Shown here: positions 33,870 through 42,206 of the stretch, one piece after another
Numbering within the stretch: position 1 is the stretch's first letter
Layout of the letters: each line of letters begins with the position of its first letter
Assembly: GCA_035541875.1 (NCBI GenBank)
Contig: DATKML010000041.1
Span: 124,001-188,000, forward strand
Length of the DNA stretch: 64,000 nucleotides
Origin: JAJPHI01 sp035541875
GTDB lineage: Bacteria; Desulfobacterota; Binatia; Binatales; Binataceae
Reading direction: 5' to 3'
The notes under the pieces: generated by a model
Databases searched by the model: none
The model's input: the letters and a program-made list of their open reading frames with translations, nothing else
What the model was told of the DNA's origin: nothing
Made by a program: the position numbers and the translations under genes

Positions 33870-34697
33870 ATGAATGCTCTGGCGAGGGTCGATGAACGGA
33901 CCAATGACCTGTGGATCCAGCAGTTGATGCGAGGGATGCCGCGCCTGTCACAGCTAGCAAAAGCGCGAAGAATTGCGCGTTTACGTAAGCCCGCCAACGA
34001 TCTAGGGCGACTGCTGAAACGCGATTACGTTCGCTGTTTGCGGCGCAGTATCGCTTATCCCCAGGTCAAAGAGATTGTTGAAACATTTCAGCGGATACTT
34101 CCACGCTACAACTCTAAGGCCGTAAGAATTATGTCGACGGCCTCCTTTCACGGCGTCGCCGAGCGGTTGGGTTTCAAGGTGATGGCGCAGCCCTTCGGCG
34201 GTAGCGAGGGCTTGGCACTGCGTGGGTTCTATGCAACACACGGTGGCGGGATGCTGAAGCATCCGCTAATTTTCGTTAACACTGCTCATCACCCAATCGT
34301 AATAACGACAAGCTTTCTGCATGAGCTCGGCCATCACGCGAGTCATCAGATCCTCAACTTGGGCCCCGCGCGAGAACACTTCTACTTCGGCGGCGGGTAT
34401 GTCGACCAGTTGATGGAACCTAGCGAACTGGCTGCCGATATTGTGGTAAGCTTCGCCGGTTACCCCGAGAAAGTGGCGCGCAAGATTTTCTCGGATAGCT
34501 GGGATTGGGGTCTGGTGGCTAGGGCCGCTAAACTGCCGGAAGCGGCTTTTTCAGCGGTGCAGAATCATCTCAAGCGCGCCTATGGTTTTGATCTTTATGT
34601 CGAGCAGGTGCCCGCTGAACAGCGGCTTCAATATCTGAGTGGTATTGTTCATTACGCTAAACTGCGGTGGGCTCTGCTAGCGGAGTATGACTTATGA
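33870..34697 (+). CDS. ImmA/IrrE-like metallopeptidase (zincin)
   Basis: About 275 residues from ATG 33870; the frame opens at a TTG at 33828. The catalytic helix reads SFLHELGHHASH (HExxH), and the third ligand is likely the Glu in EPSELAADIVVS (E-x-x-A-D), the pattern of ImmA/IrrE gluzincins. The N-terminal 130 residues precede the catalytic part with a basic segment rich in Arg/Lys. Family members cleave an XRE repressor to switch on genes (ImmA-ImmR in ICEBs1, IrrE-DdrO in Deinococcus). The XRE gene overlaps its end by 4 nt. The gene order here is peptidase first. Substrate cleavage is inferred, not shown. Confidence 0.8.
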   Translation: MNALARVDERTNDLWIQQLMRGMPRLSQLAKARRIARLRKPANDLGRLLKRDYVRCLRRSIAYPQVKEIVETFQRILPRYNSKAVRIMSTASFHGVAERLGFKVMAQPFGGSEGLALRGFYATHGGGMLKHPLIFVNTAHHPIVITTSFLHELGHHASHQILNLGPAREHFYFGGGYVDQLMEPSELAADIVVSFAGYPEKVARKIFSDSWDWGLVARAAKLPEAAFSAVQNHLKRAYGFDLYVEQVPAEQRLQYLSGIVHYAKLRWALLAEYDL

Positions 34698-35143
34698 CGA
34701 AGAAGAAGACTCTGGGCCAGGTAATCAAGCGTCAACGCGAGGCGTTGGGACTCACCCAGCGCGAACTGGCAGTCAAGTTCGGGGTTAAGCCCAGTCATGT
34801 GGCTTATCTCGAGAATGACCGTCGGCGTCCCTCGCTGATGCTCCTCAGCCGCATCGCGGATGTGCTCGGGTTGGAGAAAGAGGAACTCTTCCTCCTGGCT
34901 CATCCGGAAGCGCGATCGCTGATCAAGAGCCGTCGCGAAGAGGCTGAGACGGCGACGCCGGATCGCGATCAGGTGTGGCGCGATTTCGTGCGCGACAAGG
35001 CCTTGTTGGCGCGTCATCAGGTGAAGCCGCGCGAACTCAAGGTGTTGTCACAGGTTAATCTGCTGGGCCGGGTCTCGGCGCCGCGACATTTCCTCTTTAT
35101 CCTCAACGCGATCCGACAGGCGGTCGAAGAGGAAGAGGGCTAA
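34694..35143 (+). CDS. XRE-family transcriptional regulator
   Basis: A 149-residue protein. The N-terminal HTH (residues about 8-62) has VIKRQREALGLTQRELAVKF and KPSHVAYLENDRRRPSLMLL. The C-terminal half (about 90-149) is charged and helical (RDFVRDKALLARHQVKPREL, HFLFILNAIRQAVEEEEG) and may mediate dimerisation. In ImmR and DdrO the peptidase cleaves within such a C-terminal domain. It is translationally coupled to the metallopeptidase (ATGA overlap). An imperfect hairpin follows its stop. It probably regulates this operon and/or the divergent gene at 33140. Confidence 0.88.
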   Translation: MTKKKTLGQVIKRQREALGLTQRELAVKFGVKPSHVAYLENDRRRPSLMLLSRIADVLGLEKEELFLLAHPEARSLIKSRREEAETATPDRDQVWRDFVRDKALLARHQVKPRELKVLSQVNLLGRVSAPRHFLFILNAIRQAVEEEEG

Positions 35144-35160
35144 GATACCGACGAAGCGAT

Positions 35161-35189
35161 CAGCTGGAGCACCCCGGCGTGCTCAGCTG
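35161..35189. terminator. Hairpin at a convergent junction
   Basis: CAGCTGGAGCAC (35161-35172) pairs with GTGCTCAGCTG (35179-35189) with one bulge and a 6-nt loop. It sits 18 nt after the XRE stop and overlaps the stop of the convergent LLM gene. No long T-run follows, so efficiency as a terminator is doubtful. Confidence 0.4.
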
Positions 35190-36046
35190 AATTCGCGAAT
35201 CAGGCGCGCGACACCTTCCAGCGCAGGCCGCTGCACAGACGGCTGAGTCTGTGGGACGAGAAAAACGATTCGCTCGAAGCCGAGTTTAACCAGCTTGGAG
35301 AGGCGCGGTATCGCCTTTTCGACCGGAGCCCCAGCTATCACCTGAATACTGAGGTCGAGCTTGCTGAAGGGTCGGCCGACCCGTTCCATCTCGACCTTGA
35401 TACCCTCCAACTGTCCGGCCAGGTCGATACCGGGAAAATCGATCGGAAACCATCCGTCGCAATACTCCGCGACGCGTTTTGGCACCCACTTCGAATAGGC
35501 GCCAAGCAAAACCGGTGGTCCGCCCGCTTGAATGGGCTTGGGCCAGCACCACAGCGGGTCGAAATTAACGAACTGGCCGCGATACTCCGCCACGTCTTTG
35601 GTCCAGATGGCGCGCATCGCAAGGACCTTCTCGCGCGTAACTTTCCATCGGTCCTTGAACGACACGCCGTGGTCGGCCATCTCCTCGGCGTTCCATCCCG
35701 CCCCGATACCGAAGAGCATCCGGCCGTTCGAGACGCGATCGAGACAAGCAACCGCCTTCGCCAGATTGATCGTGTGATGCTCCGGAACGAGGCAGACGCC
35801 GGTGCCGACCTTGAGCTTAGTTGTGACGCTGGCGGCAACGGTTAAAGCGATGAACTGGTCGTAAAATTGTTTAAAGAAATCCGGCAGCTCGCCACCGAGC
35901 GGAGACGGGCTGAGACGGCTGGTCGGGATATGAGAGTGCTCGCCAAACCACAGAGACTCGAAGCCATTACTCTCGGTCCATCGCGCGAGTTCCGCCGGCT
36001 GAATCGATTCATGGGTTGGCACCGCGGCGATTCCGAATTTAGGCAT
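35183..36046 (-). CDS. LLM class oxidoreductase (F420-dependent type)
   Basis: A 287-residue luciferase-like protein. It begins PKFGIAAVPTHESIQPAELA, has ESLWFGEHSHIPTSR, KLKVGTGVCLVPEHHTINL and RMLFGIGAGWNAEEM, and PVLLGAYSKWVPKRVAEYCD. This pattern resembles the TIGR03619-type F420-dependent LLM group. It is unrelated in length and middle region to the longer LLM at 15799. The product is cytoplasmic, with no substrate assignment possible. It is convergent with the XRE gene and has a divergent short membrane gene upstream. Confidence 0.9.
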   Translation of the reverse strand: MPKFGIAAVPTHESIQPAELARWTESNGFESLWFGEHSHIPTSRLSPSPLGGELPDFFKQFYDQFIALTVAASVTTKLKVGTGVCLVPEHHTINLAKAVACLDRVSNGRMLFGIGAGWNAEEMADHGVSFKDRWKVTREKVLAMRAIWTKDVAEYRGQFVNFDPLWCWPKPIQAGGPPVLLGAYSKWVPKRVAEYCDGWFPIDFPGIDLAGQLEGIKVEMERVGRPFSKLDLSIQVIAGAPVEKAIPRLSKLVKLGFERIVFLVPQTQPSVQRPALEGVARLIREFS

Positions 36047-36250
36047 CGTCTTCTCCTTCGGTTACAAGAGGCCCGTTAAAGCTGAGCAACTCAAACCTGT
36101 CGCAGGTATAGATCGAATGCCCTTCACGCTCAAAGCGTCACTCAGGTGGCCAATTGCTGTGAACAACGCCTCGCGTCCGTTTCCTCGTTTGGTGCGATTG
36201 GTGTAAAAATCAAAGAAGGACGGTTCGCTTATTGGTAGTGAGGCGGGACG

Positions 36251-36598
36251 ATGTCTGGGAGTAAAGGGTCGCGGCGGCTGAATAAGTTTTGGTGGGTGCT
36301 GGCTGCGATGATTGGCGCCGGCATAGGCGCGACGGCAGCTACTACCCAAGGCTTGCCCAGCACTATATGGGCGATCGTCGGCGTCGGTGTTCCAATCCTT
36401 GTCGTCCTTGGGATACTCGAATGGACGGCCGATAGTTCCAAGACCGGCCGCCCGAAGCAATGGCGTGAGGTGCGCCGGCGTCCGGTTGCTCAAGCTCAGC
36501 GCTCGCGGGGCGGCAACAAGCTGGCACCCCGACGTGCGCAACTCCACGCGATCAATGGCCGCAAATCCGCTGAGCCGCCCTCATCGGGGAACGCCTAG
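36251..36598 (+). CDS. Small membrane protein with basic tail, unknown function
   Basis: A 115-residue protein. Two hydrophobic segments (WWVLAAMIGAGIGATAATT and IWAIVGVGVPILVVLGILEW) near the N-terminus are followed by a tail rich in Arg, Lys, Gln and Pro. GAGGCGGG lies just before the ATG. I do not recognise the family. It stands alone between the LLM oxidoreductase and the hydantoinase-like gene, and its stop is 74 nt from the next start, so co-transcription with that gene is possible. Confidence 0.55.
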   Translation: MSGSKGSRRLNKFWWVLAAMIGAGIGATAATTQGLPSTIWAIVGVGVPILVVLGILEWTADSSKTGRPKQWREVRRRPVAQAQRSRGGNKLAPRRAQLHAINGRKSAEPPSSGNA

Positions 36599-36672
36599 CC
36601 TAATCTTCTCCTCTCCGGTTCATTCGACAAATTAGCGGCATTGCAGCATCCTTGCGCGAGGAGGATGGGCTG

Positions 36673-38100
36673 ATGCTCGATCTGCTGATTCGTGGCGCGC
36701 AAGTCGTGACTCCGCAAGGGGTTGGTCCGTGGACAATCGGAATTAGTGGCGAGAAGATCGCGCTGGTCGGGATGGATGATCCCAGCCTGAAGGCGGGTCG
36801 CGAAATCGATGCGACCGGCAAGATCGCGATTCCCGGCGGAATCGAGCCGCATGCCCATCTCGCGAGCCTCATCGGGATGCATCCGGAGGGCAGAATCTTC
36901 ACCCTTGGTCCCGAAGAGGACACGGTAGGAATGGCCTTCGGGGGTGTGACGACGCATATCGATTTTGTGTTCGTACATCCCGCGACCGATATCGCCACCG
37001 CCTTGCAACGTCGCCGCGATCGTTGGAAGGGCCAGTCGCACATCGATTACAGCTTTCATATTGCGCTGGGGGGCGAGTTGCCGATGCGCACCCTCGATCA
37101 GATGAGTGACGCGATCGCCGAGGGCTTTCCCAGTTTCAAGGTTTTCACCAATGAGGTTCTGCCGCCTCATCCGAAGCGTCTCCCCTTCAAGCTCGATTTC
37201 GGTCGTATCGGTTACGCGATGGAACGTGCGGCGCGCCATGGCGGAATTATGGTCGTGCATGCGGAAGACGACGATATCGTGCAGTTCAATTACGAGAAGT
37301 TTCGCGAGGAGGGGCGGATGGATGGCACGAATCTCCATCTGGTGCATAGCAAGCTCTCCGAAAAGCTGGCCTTCAGCCGCACGATTCAGCTGGCCCAGGC
37401 GACCGGCGCGGCCGTCTATTTCGTGCATACCTCGGCGCGCGAAGGGGTTGAGTCCGTTGTCGAGGCGCGAGGCCACAATTTGCCGATCTATGCCGAAACG
37501 CTCCATCACTATGCATGCTTCTGCGCCGACGATTACAAGCGGCCGCGCGGCTTCTGCCATCACACCTATCCCTCGTTGAAATTCCCCGATGATCAGTCGG
37601 CGCTCTGGGAGGGATTGGTGCGCGACGGTCTCTCTACCACGGCAACCGACGAGTATCCGACTTCGCTCGAGGTGAAGTTGCAGGGCAAAAATATCGACGA
37701 TGTTACTGGTGGCAACCTGGGCGCGGAGGCCCGGATGGGAATCGTTTACACCGAGGGCGTGGTGAAGCGTGGTATGTCGCTGCAGCGCTTTGCGGATGTT
37801 ACATCGACCAACGCCGCGCGGATTCTCGGTTTGTATCCGCGCAAGGGCGTAATCGCTCCGGGTAGCGACGCTGATATATGCCTGCTCGATCCTTCGGTTG
37901 ATCGGAAGTTGGTGCGCGAAGATTTCCACGTAAGTGATTACAGCCCTTGGGAAGGATGGGAAGCGCGCGGATGGCCGGTGACGACGGTCTTGCGCGGCAA
38001 GACGATCGTTGAAGACGGACGCTTGATCGGAACGACTAACGACGGCCAACTGGTTTCGCGCAAGATCGACCCGGTTATACTGCGTCGCCCCGCCAGTTGA
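36673..38100 (+). CDS. Dihydropyrimidinase/hydantoinase-type amidohydrolase
   Basis: A 475-residue cyclic amidohydrolase. It begins MLDLLIRGAQVVTP, and has PGGIEPHAHLASL (HxH metal ligands), a Lys in FPSFKVFTNE at the site usually carboxylated, HAEDDDIV, AVYFVHTSAREG and a late ATDEYPTS with the catalytic Asp. The family hydrolyses dihydropyrimidines, hydantoins or related cyclic amides with a binuclear zinc centre. The HxH motif carries Glu-Pro in place of the usual Asp-Pro before it. The frame opens at 36652, but ATG 36673 follows GAGGAGG at the right distance. Confidence 0.91.
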   Translation: MLDLLIRGAQVVTPQGVGPWTIGISGEKIALVGMDDPSLKAGREIDATGKIAIPGGIEPHAHLASLIGMHPEGRIFTLGPEEDTVGMAFGGVTTHIDFVFVHPATDIATALQRRRDRWKGQSHIDYSFHIALGGELPMRTLDQMSDAIAEGFPSFKVFTNEVLPPHPKRLPFKLDFGRIGYAMERAARHGGIMVVHAEDDDIVQFNYEKFREEGRMDGTNLHLVHSKLSEKLAFSRTIQLAQATGAAVYFVHTSAREGVESVVEARGHNLPIYAETLHHYACFCADDYKRPRGFCHHTYPSLKFPDDQSALWEGLVRDGLSTTATDEYPTSLEVKLQGKNIDDVTGGNLGAEARMGIVYTEGVVKRGMSLQRFADVTSTNAARILGLYPRKGVIAPGSDADICLLDPSVDRKLVREDFHVSDYSPWEGWEARGWPVTTVLRGKTIVEDGRLIGTTNDGQLVSRKIDPVILRRPAS

Positions 38101-38200
38101 TTTAAGTCCGGATCTGAGGGACCGTGCGGCTGGTTGATAAAGCTCGAACGATCACCATCCCGTCGACGATCTGATCTGGTGTACCTCGGTGCACCGATGT

Positions 38201-38587
38201 ATGACTGAGAGTGTGCGAGCTCGACAACACGTGGAGCGAGCGTCCGCTCGCTATCTGACACATATCGGTCCGGAAATACCCGACCGCGTGGATCTAGCCG
38301 ATGTTGGATCTAAGGCGGCGGTGCGTTACTTCGTTCTGACACGAGCGGCTGAAAAGGCCTGGAGCGCGATCAACCGTCAGATGGTGGAGCTGAAGGGGGG
38401 CTTCTTTTGGATTGCGGGTCCGGCGGGTTCAGGAAAGACACACTTGCTCAATTACGTTGCAGCGCTGAATACGCATGTTGGCCAACTCGATCACGTCGCC
38501 GGCCGAGATTTAACGATCGGCTTCTCCGTTACGGACGAGATCAGCGATGTCGAGCGCGCGATAGCGATCGAGGTTGCTCGTGCTTAG
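38201..38587 (+). pseudogene. P-loop ATPase, N-terminal fragment (before a frameshift)
   Basis: About 128 residues starting MTESVRARQHVERAS at ATG 38201, with Walker A GPAGSGKTH preceded by GGFFWIA. It ends AIEVARA followed by TAG at 38585-38587, right where the sequence continues in the other frame. The layout (P-loop near residue 75, then helices) resembles large AAA+/STAND-type ATPases. On its own this fragment lacks the Walker B part. Joined to the 38587-39831 frame, the P-loop protein would be about 540 residues. No close family is identifiable by eye. Confidence 0.65.
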
Positions 38588-39831
38588 GCGACGAGAAGAA
38601 GGCGGCGAAAATCTGGCGCGATCTGCCGGGTTCCGATGCGTTGCATATAGCTGTCGATGAGGCGAAGCGGCCCGGCGTGAGAGCGGTCACAATGCTAATC
38701 GACTTTGGCGACTGCGAGGCCAAGGACCACGTAGACGCAATCGATACGCTCGCGGAACTGGCTAACAAGCCTAAACTGCCACGGCTTGTGATCATGGCTG
38801 CGGCGCGCGAACCGATCGATGTCGACGGAGCGCATGCCTATGCAGTTGGCTGCGAGCCGGATGAAGCGCCAGGCGTCGTCGTCGGACGGGCACGCTACCT
38901 CGATGAGGCCGAGCCTGGGACTTCCTTTGGGCGGGTTGGGCCAGCAGCTGACCACAGCGGGGCATACTTTCCGTTCGAAGCAGACGCGCTCGGGCTGATT
39001 AGCGAACTTTCCCGCAGTGGTAGCTATCATCTGGCAGCCGCATCGCAGCTCGCCCGTGCCGTTTTGCTTGAATGGCAGGCGGGTTCAAACGCGTCATTGA
39101 TTCGCGCCACTGATTTGCCTGGATTCGATGGGGTTCGCGACGCCATCGAAAGGAACTTGAGTGAGAGCGGGGTCGCTGCGATGCGAATCGCGATGAGCGC
39201 CGCCCAAGGGCTCCATCCCAACAGTCGCGAGATGGCTGCCAGGATCGTCGGGTTCGTCGTTCTTCGACGCGCCTGCGGGAGCACTGCCGGCGCCGAAGTC
39301 GACGCCCTCATTGCGACCGTCCGTGATTATCCGTTGGACGCAAATGGCGGTGGGCGCGAGACCCTCGTTAGGGTAATCAAAGAGCTAGCTGCGTCGAGTC
39401 AGGGGACACTCCTCTTCGATGCTGCAAATCGGACCTTATGCTTCAATCCCGATGCGGCAAACGCTCAGCGGATAAGTTCTTTCAATACAGCGTTGCAGTT
39501 GCTACGCCGTTTTGACGCGACCCTGATGCCAGTACAGGACGCGCGCGGCTTGCAGAATTCGATCGAGGGGTTGCGGCTGGCGATGGCTGCTGCGTTGGAG
39601 GCCGCGATACGCAATCGCGAAGTGCTGAGCCTTGCCGGACAGCAGTTTGGCGCGTCGCTTCGATCGGAGCAGTTACGTTCTTTCGACGACTATATCGCCT
39701 TGGCGGAGGCCGGTGCCGACGCACTGATCGATGCCGACGCAACCATCGAGAATCAAATCGCCCGTGACCGTAAGCTGAGCGAGTACGACACTTTGGAGGC
39801 GTTGGAGATCGCGGTTCCGTGCGATGCGTGA
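38587..39831 (+). pseudogene. P-loop ATPase, C-terminal part (other frame of the same gene)
   Basis: From about 38587 the reading frame continues with GDEKKAAKIWRDLPGSD and VTMLIDFGDCEAKDH (a Walker-B-like hydrophobic strand ending in Asp), then about 350 residues of helical sequence rich in Ala/Leu/Glu, ending EALEIAVPCDA. The frame runs open upstream to 38407 too, but there it is a shadow of the N-terminal fragment. Single-nucleotide loss near 38584 would explain the split. It is followed by a Cys-containing gene with an 8-nt overlap. The composition looks coding. Function unknown; neighbours do not identify a pathway. Confidence 0.65.
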
Positions 39832-40360
39832 GTATCTGCAAGCGACGGGACTAGATCGCTTCGACGAGGACGCGCGACGCAATTCGCCATACGGTCCGCA
39901 AGCGGCGGATTGCGCCGGCGCTTTCGCTGTACTCGAGTCGAGAGTCATCCCGTGCACGATGGAGACACAGCTTGCGCCGGAACTTATCCCCGTGTGCTCG
40001 CGCTGTAACTATGTGCTTGGCACACTTTCGCCACGCGAGGCGTTGAGCGATCTGCTAACCAAGGTTCGACGGGCCCTTGCGAGCAAGTTCACCGCGCTGT
40101 CGCAGAGCGCAATCGCACGATTGATTCGGGAAAACGATCGCGATAATCGGCTCGAAGGATTCCTGAAGATCGTCCAGGCTGCGCAGACGGATGCGCTTAT
40201 CCGCGTCTTCGACGATCAATTAGCGAGGCATCTCGCGCAACTGCTGGAGGAGAATCGAGCGATTCTGGAAGTTCCGGAAGGAACAGCGCGAGCAAAGATA
40301 TCGAATCTGAGTGTCGCCCCCTCGCGAGTGCGGCGGACCCAGCTGAACTCCCGTACCTGA
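39824..40360 (+). CDS. Uncharacterised protein with CxxC, partner of the P-loop ATPase locus
   Basis: A 178-residue protein starting MREYLQATGLDRFDEDARR. It has Cys residues in VIPCTMETQ and PVCSRCNYVLG, a possible zinc-knuckle-like CxxC plus one more Cys, then a basic helical region (LLTKVRRALASKF) and a helical tail (FDDQLARHLAQLLEENRAI). It overlaps the ATPase frame by 8 nt (ATGCGTGA), and shares the frame of the N-terminal ATPase fragment, so an original fusion cannot be excluded. No family is recognised. It could be the second subunit of an ATPase system such as a defence or nucleic-acid machine, but this is speculation. Confidence 0.6.
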   Translation: MREYLQATGLDRFDEDARRNSPYGPQAADCAGAFAVLESRVIPCTMETQLAPELIPVCSRCNYVLGTLSPREALSDLLTKVRRALASKFTALSQSAIARLIRENDRDNRLEGFLKIVQAAQTDALIRVFDDQLARHLAQLLEENRAILEVPEGTARAKISNLSVAPSRVRRTQLNSRT

Positions 40361-40398
40361 CAGTTAAACCCGGGTAGTCGGGGCGCTGATAGCGAAAT

Positions 40399-40632
40399 CT
40401 ACTTTAGTTTGCGGGGACGACCCGGCGGGAAAGCGCTTGCATGGCGCGGACCACCCTTTACGCCCATCCGATCGAGCAGGCTGAAGAAGCCGTCCCGTAC
40501 GTTCTCCAGCAGCCACAAGGCAGCCAAGCCCAAGGTTATCGCGATTGCGACGATAACCTCGCTCGCGGTGCGGCGAAAACCTAATTGCTCAATTTCGAAG
40601 GGCGTATCGAATTCTTGTACCTGGTCTGACAT
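40399..40632 (-). CDS. Small single-pass membrane protein, unknown function
   Basis: 77 residues from ATG 40632 (MSDQVQEFDTPF, with GAGGG upstream; frame open to 40671). It has one hydrophobic segment (ASEVIVAIAITLGLAALWLL) flanked by charged ends and a basic tail (PPGRPRKLK). I do not recognise the family. It is divergent from the mraZ leader region, 188 nt from mraZ. Confidence 0.55.
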   Translation of the reverse strand: MSDQVQEFDTPFEIEQLGFRRTASEVIVAIAITLGLAALWLLENVRDGFFSLLDRMGVKGGPRHASAFPPGRPRKLK

Positions 40633-40752
40633 CGCACCCTCGAAGTTACGGATTGCCGACAACCATCGCAAGTAGCTCCGGGCTCATGGCCAAGTGCCTA
40701 GTTGGCGATTTCGCCATAAATTCGCCATCAATACCGTCGCTGTGGAGGAATA

Positions 40753-40779
40753 ATGATCCAAAAACCACCTTTCCCTTGA
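40753..40779 (+). promoter_or_regulatory. Candidate leader peptide ORF upstream of mraZ
   Basis: ATG at 40753 opens an 8-codon ORF encoding MIQKPPFP followed by TGA at 40777-40779. GGAGG lies at 40744-40748, 4 nt upstream. Two adjacent Pro codons plus a final Pro could slow ribosomes at the stop. Its stop overlaps the TTGACT that precedes the MraZ boxes. It may be a translational leader or a chance ORF. Confidence 0.35.
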
Positions 40780-40784
40780 CTAGA

Positions 40785-40820
40785 GTGGGGAACGGTGGGA
40801 TGTTGTGGGGGCTAGAGGGA
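40785..40820 (+). promoter_or_regulatory. MraZ-binding box array (four 10-bp-spaced repeats)
   Basis: GTGGGG (40785-40790), GTGGGA (40795-40800), GTGGGG (40805-40810) and GAGGGA (40815-40820) recur every 10 bp with 4-nt spacers, the layout of MraZ operators upstream of mraZ. The last repeat runs into the Shine-Dalgarno and the ATG of mraZ. A TTGACT hexamer at 40776-40781 may be a -35. This predicts autorepression of the dcw cluster. Confidence 0.8.
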
Positions 40821-41281
40821 TGCAAGTGGTATTAAGCGGGCGGTTTGACCACGCGCTGGACGAAAAGGGTCGGGTTAGTATACCGGCGCGCTTTCGTGAG
40901 GTGCTGCAAGCAGAAGGTCATGACCGTTTATATATCACGAATCACGTCCTCGAGGGCGAGCGATGTTTGGTGCTCTATCCGCCGCGCGAGTGGGAAGCCC
41001 TCGCGGGGAAGATCAAAGAGAAGGCACGCTTCGATCCGAAAGTTCAGCTGTTCGAGACCTTCTATATAGGGGGATCGCACGAGGTGGAGACCGACAAGCA
41101 GGGGCGCATCCTGATTCCGCCCAAGCTGCGAGCCTTCGCGAAGCTCGATCGGGAAGTGACTTTCTCAGCACAGATTGATCAGTTGCAACTGTGGGATCGG
41201 GGAGCGCTGGAGCGGGTGTTACTGAAAGCCGAAGACAGGTTCGCTAACGATCCGGAATTTTTGAACAAGCTGAACCTCTAG
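40820..41281 (+). CDS. mraZ: MraZ transcriptional regulator
   Basis: A 153-residue two-AbrB-fold protein: HALDEKGRVSIPARFREVL, then YPPREWEALAGKI and later KQGRILIPPKLRAFAKLDRE. MraZ binds DNA repeats upstream of its own gene and represses the dcw cluster. The start is ATG 40820, following GAGGG in the last operator repeat; an in-frame GTG at 40805 also exists. It is the first gene of the dcw operon, with rsmH beginning 4 nt after its stop. Length is slightly above the usual 145-150. Confidence 0.96.
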   Translation: MQVVLSGRFDHALDEKGRVSIPARFREVLQAEGHDRLYITNHVLEGERCLVLYPPREWEALAGKIKEKARFDPKVQLFETFYIGGSHEVETDKQGRILIPPKLRAFAKLDREVTFSAQIDQLQLWDRGALERVLLKAEDRFANDPEFLNKLNL

Positions 41282-41285
41282 TTTG

Positions 41286-42206
41286 ATGGAAAAGGGGATG
41301 GAATCGGGCTTGGGCGCGGCGAGCCGCCAACATGTGGCGGTGATGGTGGATGAGGTGGTGGGGCTCGTCCGCGCATCCAACCCGATTGTTATCGTAGATG
41401 CGACTGTGGGAACCGGCGGGCACGCTGAGGCAATGCTCGACGCGACCACGGCGCATCTGATCGGCCTCGACCGCGACGGTGCTGTGCTGCGCCTCGCGGC
41501 GGAGCGTCTAGCACGCTTCGGCGGACGGGTAAGTCTGCGCCAGGCTGATTTTGCCGAGCTGGCTCAGGTCCTTGATGAATCGGGGACGCCCTGTGCGAAC
41601 GCAATTATCGCGGATCTTGGGATGAGCAGTTTCGCGCTCAATGATCCGCAACGCGGTTTCAGCTTTATGGCTGAGGGGCCGCTCGACATGCGGATGGACG
41701 AGCGGCAGTCCTTGCGCGCCTACGATCTCGTTAATGAAGAGACCGAAGAGGAACTTACGCGCATCATCCGGGATTACGGCGAGGAGCACGCTGCGCGCCG
41801 AATCGCACGGGCGGTGGTCGATGCGCGTCGGCGTCGGCCGCTGGAAACGACGGGTGACCTGCGTGCGGCGATCGAGGGTGCGGTCGGCAGTCGCAGGCAG
41901 CGCGGTATCAATCCGGCGACGCGGACCTTTCAAGCGTTACGAATCGCGGTGAATCGCGAGATGTCGAGTCTTGCGACGCTGCTGAATGATGGGCCGGCCC
42001 GGCTGACTGCTGGCGGGCGGATGGTGACCATTGCGTACCATTCCCTGGAAGATCGGCCGGTAAAGCAACGGTTTCGGGAGTTGGCCAGCTCAGGTGATTT
42101 CAACCTGGTAACGCGCCGTGCGCTTCGGCCTGCGGCGGAAGAGGTTGCGCGTAATCGACGGGCGCGCAGTGCACGGCTCCGATGCCTCGAGAGAAAAGCA
42201 AGCTGA
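41286..42206 (+). CDS. rsmH: 16S rRNA (cytosine-1402 N4)-methyltransferase RsmH
   Basis: A 306-residue methyltransferase: HVAVMVDEVVGLV, SAM site DATVGTGGHAEAML, DLGMSSFALNDPQRGFSF and the C-terminal INPATRTFQALRIAVNREM with YHSLEDRPVKQRF. It methylates N4 of C1402 in the 16S rRNA decoding site. Frame opens at a TTG three nt before the ATG at 41286; ATG is more likely. It lies 4 nt after mraZ, and ftsL begins 25 nt before its end. Confidence 0.97.
   Translation: MEKGMESGLGAASRQHVAVMVDEVVGLVRASNPIVIVDATVGTGGHAEAMLDATTAHLIGLDRDGAVLRLAAERLARFGGRVSLRQADFAELAQVLDESGTPCANAIIADLGMSSFALNDPQRGFSFMAEGPLDMRMDERQSLRAYDLVNEETEEELTRIIRDYGEEHAARRIARAVVDARRRRPLETTGDLRAAIEGAVGSRRQRGINPATRTFQALRIAVNREMSSLATLLNDGPARLTAGGRMVTIAYHSLEDRPVKQRFRELASSGDFNLVTRRALRPAAEEVARNRRARSARLRCLERKAS

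Noticed and set aside
36595..38049. 484-residue minus-strand frame opposite the hydantoinase
   Set aside because: No motif or start signal; the plus strand carries a full amidohydrolase family pattern.
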